From Azorinus chamasolen (lineage: Eukaryota > Mollusca > Bivalvia > Cardiida > Solecurtidae), in the NCBI GenBank assembly GCA_963576725.1, contig OY755238.1, forward strand, positions 27,310,334 to 27,374,333: 64,000 nucleotides of DNA, written 5' to 3'. Made by a program: the position numbers and the translations under genes. Of the stretch, positions 34,401 through 43,400 are shown in pieces. Within the stretch, counting starts at the first letter, position 1; each line of letters opens with the position of its first letter. The notes beneath the pieces are model-generated. The model was not told the DNA's origin, did not search any database, and saw only the letters and a program-made list of their open reading frames with translations.

Positions 34401-37400
34401 TAACCCTTTCCCTGGTCTAAATTTATTAAAAATGTCAATTCCTACTGAATATTTATGGACAAAATAGTTATAGTGAAATATGGAAGGTGTGGAACATTGT
34501 AGCCATTTTAGAAAGTAAAGAAACAGATCTTTAAAAATCTATTAGCAAACAGAGCAGACCCTGATCAGATGGCTCCTATAGGAGCCATCTGATCTGGGTC
34601 TACTCTGTTTGCAAATGCATGAAAATGTGTTTTATATGAAGGAAAGAGTTAAACTTGACAGTTGAACTTATTCATGTGCCAGTGGTTATATATTTAGATA
34701 ATGACTAATAAGAAAAAATCAATATTTAGTGAGCTTTGAACAAATTGTGTTGGTTTTTAACTGTTAATCCTATTGAATATTCATGTAAGGAAAAATGTCG
34801 TTATGAATATTTATTAGCCAAATTTTTATAACAGCATACACAGGGTTTGTTGGAATTGGTAGAAAAGGTAGAGAGGTAATTTCATAAGCAAACAGAGCAG
34901 ACTCTGATCAGATGGCTCCTACAGGGGTCTTCTGATTTTGGTCTAGTCTGTTTGCAAAGAGAAGAAAGGGTGTATATATGAGGGAAAGAGTTAAAGCTTG
35001 TGGCTTCACCCTCATTGTCACTGTCATGTGTTGATGAGTAATTGATCTTATCAACTGACTTTGTGGTTTTCTATGAAGGCGTACCTGATCTGTACTGATG
35101 TTACTTGTTAGGTGGTTACGCAAATGAATTTGGTTATTATCCTTTAATCCTTACAACACTGAATTTTCAAATGGACTATTCCAAAATTCAAACGGGTCAA
35201 GCATTTGTTAATATTTAGGGATTTTTCTAACGGAAAGTGTAACATGACAAACAGTACAAACCCTGATTTTGAGAAGCCCACTCATCTAGGTCTACACTGT
35301 TTGAGGAGCCCACTCATCTAGGTCTACACTGTTTGCAAAGGATGTTAGTGACTTGTGTACTATTCTGTAAGGGTTAACCCTTTCCCTCATGTGAACACTT
35401 TTAACGCCTGTGCAAACAGAGTAGACCCAGATCAGACAGCTCCTATAGGACTTTGGAGCTGTGTAATCAGGGTCTGCTCAGTTTGCTTAAATGAAAGTAT
35501 AATGGTTCTGATTCTAGTTTGTACCAATACCAAAACATCCTGTGGACATATTACAAACCAAATATAAAATTTCAGCTTATAAATATTCATGATGTCATTA
35601 TTTCTTACATGAATATTGAACAGGTAAAGGGTTAACCACTCTGTCCTAACGGAAAATGAACTAACATTGTTCGAAATCCAGTACAAACTGAACGCTTTGA
35701 TGTGAAGAGTGCACTTTACCATCCAGCTACAGTATAGCTGACAGCAGTCTTGTACTTACTGACTTATGTACCCAATGTAAACAAGTTTTCTTTGTTGGAT
35801 TGATGGCCTGGATTGATCAATGATGTAATGCTTCTATTTATATCTGTTAGCAACAGCCACCTAATGGCGCAAAACTACAAAATCGTTAGAAACATATTTA
35901 TAGTTCTTTTCAGATTCACAGTATGATCCTTTGTAAACAGTTGAGACCCAGATTAGACAGTTGACTCAGATTAGACACATGTCCAGTAGAACCTGCCTTA
36001 AGCGACCATCAACATTAATTATGGGTCTGTAAGGCAGGTTACAGTAGCTGAATGCACATCAAAAGTAATGCAGAAAGCTCATATAGGAACTTTCTGTATT
36101 ACGGTTGCCCTGCATTAAGCAACCACCTGCTTTTTTAAGACTCCTATTTTCAATAAGATGAATGGCCACTTAAGACAAGTTTCACTGTTGTAGCTTATTC
36201 TCATATCAGGATCCAAACTCTAACCCTTTCAACTACAGTAAAACCTCTCTGTAATGGCCACTAAATTACATCAATTATTTTGTGTTAAAGGCAGGTGGCT
36301 GCTTAAAGCAAGGTGAAAGTAAAACAGAACGCTCCTGTAGGAGCGTTCTGTTTTACTTTCACCTTGCTTTATGCAATCACCTGCCCTGAATACCAACTAA
36401 TTAACACAATTTAGTGGCCGTTATAGAGGGGTTTTACTGTAGCTTTTTACCTTTTGAATATTCATGCCAGTAATAATGACATCATAAATATTCAATAGCT
36501 GAATTGTTTGTTTTGGCAAATAAACACTAGATAAATTGGCCAAATTTGCAGAAACTAGTATCAGTTTATCAGTTCTACCGTATATTATATTACATGCAAA
36601 CTCTGATCAAACAGCTCCTACAACAGCTGTTCTGGGTCTACTCAGTTTGCTAAGGTTTCTCCTACAACAGCTGTTCTGGGTCTACTCAGTTTGCTAAGGT
36701 TTCTCCTACAACAGCTGTTCTGGGTCTACTCAGTTTGCTAAGGTTTCTCCTACAACAGCTGTTCTGGGTCTACTCAGTTTGCTAAGGTTTGAAGCGGCAT
36801 GTCTATCAAGTCTTTTAACTCTTTACTTGTTGAATATTCATACAGGACATCATGAAGTCATAATATCGGACTCGTAACATCGGACTCATAACATCGGACT
36901 CAGCAAATTCCAAACATCCAACTACTTGCACACAATTATGCACAAAAATATTTTAAAAAATCATGATGTCATTATTTCTTTCATGAATATTCACCAGATA
37001 AAGAGATAACCTAGTTTGGGCTGAATCAAGTAGTTTCAGGTCATAAGACTGAAGTGGGAACAAAGGGCTTTTGTTTGAAGTACATTGTATCTGGAGATGC
37101 TGTGTAATTTTGTACTGAGAATTAAAAATAGCTATTTTATATTTTGTCAACATATTTATTGAACAAACAGAAATAGGCGGCAGTGTAGATCCAGATCTTG
37201 AAACAGTGCATATATGCTGTAAGCAGTTGTTTTAAAGACCAGTGTAAACAATTTGGACGAGTAGCCGAGTATAGCCTTTAAAGCTGACAGCATTTCCAAA
37301 GTCAATCTATAAACTTCACATGTTAATAGGTTGTAAATATCGGTCAGTGGCATAAAAGTTTATCGCTTCCAGTGGCCTTGGTAGCTTTATTTGTCATACC

Positions 37401-40400
37401 TATTTATATACGGTGGAGCAGCTTAAATAAACCCTTCAGTTGATAAAAACATGCATTTAAAAGCAGAGTAGACCCTGATCAGGCAGCTTTTGAATTTAAG
37501 GAAATATCAGATGGGGGTATGTTCAGATCACTTAGCGGAATTATAATACATGTATATATCTTATTCCACAGCTTCTGGTTTGGCCAATCGAGTCTTTATT
37601 TAATATGGAATTCTGTTTATAAGCTATCAGCTAATAATTAGTTGATGCCTTACCTGAGAGATGACTTTGCAAATAGACTTTTTGTAAACAAGTAATTATG
37701 ACATGACAGTAGAATCCCTGATAAATCAGGTGATCACAAAATCGCCTGATGTAACGGCATGTTTTATTCTTTGTGTACAACTACCTAAAAGCATAAAGTT
37801 TGGATCCAGATGAGATACAAATGTACATGTAAGAGTAAATCTCTGTATCTTGTCAAGATCCAAATCAGCTGACACACTGACATTTTTCTTGAAAAAGAAT
37901 GTAATAAAATGTGACAGACCTTTAATGTCATAGAAATTTAAGCAGAGGACAATTTGGCAAGCAAGAATTAAAAACCAACAGTTACTGGTGTAAGAAGTAA
38001 AAGTATTTTTGCTAAACAGGGGAACTATATACATGCATATTTGTGCAAGTTATTTGGGTCAAGTTTCTGGCTTCACCGTTTCCCTGTTAAATATTCATAA
38101 AACAAATAATGATGTTATGATCGAGTATTTATTAGTTTAATTCTTTTAAGGGTATACGTACACATGATTTTTTTGTAATGATAGAAACTACAGATTTCAT
38201 AAGCAAACAGGTCAGACCCTGATCAGACACAAACAGGTCAGACCTTGATAATACACAAACAGATAAGACCCTGATAATACACAAACAGATCAGACCCTGA
38301 TAATACACAAACAGGTCAGACCCTGATAATACACAAACAGGTCAGACCCTGATCAGACACAAACAGGTCAGACCCTGATAATACACAAACAGATCAGACC
38401 CTGATAATACACAAACAGGTCAGACCCTGATAATACACAAACATGTCAGACCCTGATAATACACAAACAGGTCAGACCCTGATAATACACAAACAGGTCA
38501 GACCCTGATAATACACAAACAGGTCAGACCCTGATAATACACAAACAGGTCAGACCCTGATAATACACAAACAGATCAGACCCTGATAATACACAAACAG
38601 GTCAGACCCTGATCAGATGGTGCCTACAGGAGCCATCAGATCAGAGTCTACTCTGTTTGCATATGCATGGCAAAGTATGTATATGAAGGAAAAGGTTAAC
38701 CCATTACCTCATAGTCTAATTTTAGACCTAACCTCTTTTTGATTAAATCTACCAAAAAGGAGCATTAACTAGAGAAAAGGAAATTTTCAGAATTGTGTAG
38801 TTTTGAAACCATTGTGATAAATAGAGCATTTGCTCCTGTGGAGCAAATGCTCTATTTATCACAATGGTTTCATAAAGTGACTTTTACAAAAGCGTCAAAA
38901 GGCGTCAATATGCGGCAATGGGTTAAGGGATTTGCTAATCATGGGAACTCCTTGCACAATTGCACAATTAAATAGGGTCACGTTTTTTACTTTAATGGTG
39001 TACTGTTACAGATATGCTCAAGTCACACCACTTTAAGTTATCCTGGTAATTACTTGCTTGTTGTTGAGGGGATTTTTGAAAAAAAACTTTGGCAGTTTAT
39101 ATTACTTCAAATTCTTCATGAATCTTCTTTATCTGATGTTGGATGTAATTTGAAATTCACCTTATATATTCTATGTACTGCACCAGGGCTGTAGATAAGG
39201 CTGCACATTTCAAATAGGGTACATGTACTAAAATTGTCATTTGTCTACTGATCCCAGTGTTGAGACCTACATGTAGCTGAGAAGATTTTAACCCTTTCCC
39301 TGTTCCATATTCATGTCAGATATTATAATAACATCACAAATATTTATTAGCTGAATTTTTATAATAGTTCATACACACAAGGATGTTTTGGTATTGGAAG
39401 GAAGTATAGAATCAGATCTATGATATTTTCAAAGTAAACAGAGCAGACCTTGATCAGATGGCTGCTATATGGGTCATCTGATCTGGATCTATTCTGTTTG
39501 CAAACACATTAAAAGGTGTTTTTATATGAGAGAAAGGGTTAAAGAATGATCTCAAATTAGCACACGCCTTGATGGAGAACTAAAGGAGTTATCCCTGAAA
39601 AAAATAAAAGTTTAACCCATTCCTCCATAGGCTATTTTTAGATCCAATAAAAATAAATCTACCGAAAAGGAGCATTAACTAGAGAAAAGGAAAATTTTAG
39701 AATTATGTAGTTCTGAAAGCATTGTGATAAATAGAGCATTTGCTCCTTAGGAGCAAATGCTCTATTTATCAAAATGGTTTCAAAAAGTGACTTTTACAGA
39801 GGCGTAGAAAGGTGTATTTATGGAAAAAAGGGTTAACCCTTTCCCTGTTCTATGTTTAGTACACATTTCAATACCTACTGAATATTCATAGACAAAATAG
39901 TTATAATGGAAGATGGAACATTGTAGCCGTTTTTGAAACTAAAGAATCAGATCTATCAAACAGAGCAGACCCTGATCAGACCTGTTCCTATAGGAACAGT
40001 CTGATCTGGGTCTTCTCTGTTTGCAAATTGGAAAGGCATTTATATGAAGGAAAGGGTGAACCCTTTCCCTCATATTGACGACTTTTGATAACTCTGTAAA
40101 AGTCACTTTGTGAAACCATTGTGATAAATAGAGCATTTGCTCCTATAGGAGCAAATGCTCTATTTATCACAATGGTTTCAAACTACAAAATTCTAAAAAA
40201 AAATCCTTGTAACTAATGTCCTTTTCGGTAGATTAAATCAAAGAGGTTGTATCTAAAAATAGCCTATGAGGTAATGGGTTATGTTTGATTGTTGGAATCA
40301 ACCCTAACCTTTTGGCACCTTTGCAAACAAAGTAGACCCAGATCAGACAGCTCCTGTAGGAACTGTCTGATCAGGGTCTGCTCTGTTTGCTTATGGAAGC

Positions 40401-43400
40401 AATACAGATTTGATTCTACACTTTCTGTGGCCATTCATGATGTCATTATTCCTTACATGAATATTCATGGACTAAAGGGTTTAGAGACAGCAGCACTGTG
40501 TAACATCTTCTGTGTTGGATTTCTACTGATCTGGGAGTGCCTTAAATTTCTGTTTCACCAATTTTTGTTAACCTCTTTAAAAAAACCAATTGGTTACTGG
40601 GCAACATTGAAAAAATAAATCAATGGTAAAACAGGTAAAGTGCATGATTTCCTCTCCAATAGACCTTTGGCTGTGTAATTACATTTAATCGGCACTTATG
40701 GGCTTACAGCTATTGGCTGCAACTAGGTTGGGACATATGATATTGATTTCCTTTCTCATCGCCCTGAAATAACTTCTGAAGTCCCGCCCAGCAACTGCCC
40801 TGTAATATGCTGACTTAACACTTGAAGTGGGGAACCGAGTAAAAAGACCTCTGTAAACTCTGTGCACCCAGATCAAAGGGCTTCTGAGGGAGCCCTTTGA
40901 TCAGGGTCTGCACTGTTTGTCATAAAACTCACTTTCTTCAGTAATAAATTTTGATTCAAGTTTTTGTTTAATTGATATTCAGAAGGGGTGAGCCAGTTTT
41001 AGATATTCAACAGCTGAAGGGTTAAGCTGTGATATATGAGCTTTAGTGCTTTATGCATAATTAACTGCTCTATGTTCTTGGTTGATTAGATTGTTGAGAT
41101 AATTCGCTGTTACAGAAGTGACTGATCCAGATCTAATTAACCAATTGCTGAATGTTCAAAGTGGAAACCAGAGTGTCTCTAGGAGACCTCTGATCTGAGT
41201 CAACACTGAAAGCAAATGCCAGTACAGTTGTTTCCACATTCAAAGAAGTTTGAAGAAATACATCCTGTCACTGTGTGACTGCTTTTACTGATGCAAACAA
41301 CTTTTTTAACCCTTTTCTCCATGAATATTCATGTAAGAAATGATGACATCGTGAATATGAATTAGATGAAATGGACACAAGAAGTTTAAACCATGGCCGA
41401 AACTGTAGAATCTGGGTCTACATTTCAAGTTAAGGAGTGCCTGTCTTCTTTGAGACATTAATCATAGTAGCTATTTAGGACTCTGCCCTCTGTCTCTTTG
41501 TCAACTGTGAAGTATTTTTTGTTCAGTCCAAAGTCCAGGTACACCGGACAAAGAGAGTGTATTAGTCAGCAAGCTATGCGATATGCTGAACTCTTTAAAT
41601 GGAGAAAATGAGATGACTGCATGGTATTTGCACACAGTGTAGACTCTGATCAGAGGGCTCTTGAAGGAGACCCTTTGATCAGGGTCTGCACTGTTTGTCA
41701 TTTAAACTACTCTAGCAAACATAATTATTTTATACTGAGCAGACTTCATTGTTAACCCTATTCCTAATAGGCTATTTTTAGACCCAACCTCATTGAACTA
41801 ATCTACGTAAAGGAGCATTAAATGATTTTTTTTAGAATTTTGTAGTTTGAAACATTTGTGATAAATAGAGCATTTGCTCTTATGTGAGCAGATGCTCTAT
41901 TTATCACAGTGGTTTTAAGAAGTGACTATTGCAAAGGCATAGAAAGGCATATTTATGGAGGGAAGGGTTAAACAATGATTAACCATTCCTGTTTAAAGTT
42001 TCTGCCTTTTGTAAGGTTAACAGTTAATTGTCCAATTGCCAACATTGACATTTGTATGAACCAGTTTTAAGACAACTACCAGTACAAGGTTTACTTGAGC
42101 TTTATGTTTGCAAAACTTATTGATCATATTGTTCGATATTGTATCGTATATCAGCACAGTAACTAAATGCTTCTTGTCAAGATCCAACCTGTTTGATATT
42201 GCTTTTAACCCTTTCCTTCATATAAACCCTTTTTTCATGCATCTGCAAACAGAGTAGACCCAGATATAGGAGATGTCTGATCAGGGTCTGCTCTGTTTGC
42301 TAATTTGATAAATGTGTTTCTTTGGTTTCTAAAATGGCTACAATATTCCACCTTCCATATTTCATTATGACTAGTTTGTTTGTTAATACATTCAGAAGGT
42401 ATTGTAATAAATACAGAACAAGGACAGGGTTTAAAAAAATGCTGTAAAAAGACGTACATGTACATGTATTTATGGTGGATGATTTTTTTTTCTCTCATGA
42501 ACATTTATTCATGATCCCTAATGAATAATTATGCATGAATTAATTATTTCATGAATATTCATTATCATTATTTGTATAATCTAAAAAAAGTTCATAGGAA
42601 TTGTTGGCTTAACCCATTACATCATATGCTATTTTTAGACCCAACCCCTTTGAATAAATCTACCAAAAAGGAGCATTTACTAGCAAAGGGTATTTTTTTA
42701 GAATTGTGTAGTATTGAAAACAATGGGATAAAATGAGCATTATAATTACTTTGCTCCTATGGAGCAAATGCTCTATTTATCACAATGGTTTCAACAAGTG
42801 ATTTTTACAGAGCCGTCAAAAGACGTCAATATAAGGGAATGGGTTAATAGATAAAATTGGAGGATCAAATCTACATGTATATAAATCCAGCAAGCAGAGC
42901 AGACATCTTGTCTGGGTCTACTCTGTTTGCAAAAGTGTAACTGTTAGGGGAAATGGTTAAAGAAAACACAATGGAAGTGTTCTTGTTATACCTTGTCAAG
43001 TTGTGGACATTTTATGTCAATTATCTGAAATAACCAATCAGACTTAATGGTAGGTTTTAAATTGGAGTAACTCTCGAATTATAGGGCTTCATGCGGTAAT
43101 ATGTACATGGTGAATGGGCCATTATTATAATGTTCTCCATTTTAAAGTGGCAGTTGGTTTGTATATTGAGAAATGTAGATGACCTTTGGGGGTGGGGGGG
43201 GGGGGGGGGGTAACTGTCAATGAATAAAACAAATAAAAACCTTGATCATGTAATAACCATCAATACAGAATGAAATATAGGGTTTTCAAAATACAAGTGG
43301 TAGCTGGATGCAGACTGAAAGCAATGGAGAAAGCTCCCACAGGAGCTTTATGCATTGCTTTTATTCTACATTAATCCATTCCCTCATATTGATGCCTTTC

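Noticed and set aside
38204..38619. CRISPR-like 26 bp repeats
   Set aside because: Perfect tandem units without spacers, inside a P1 element.
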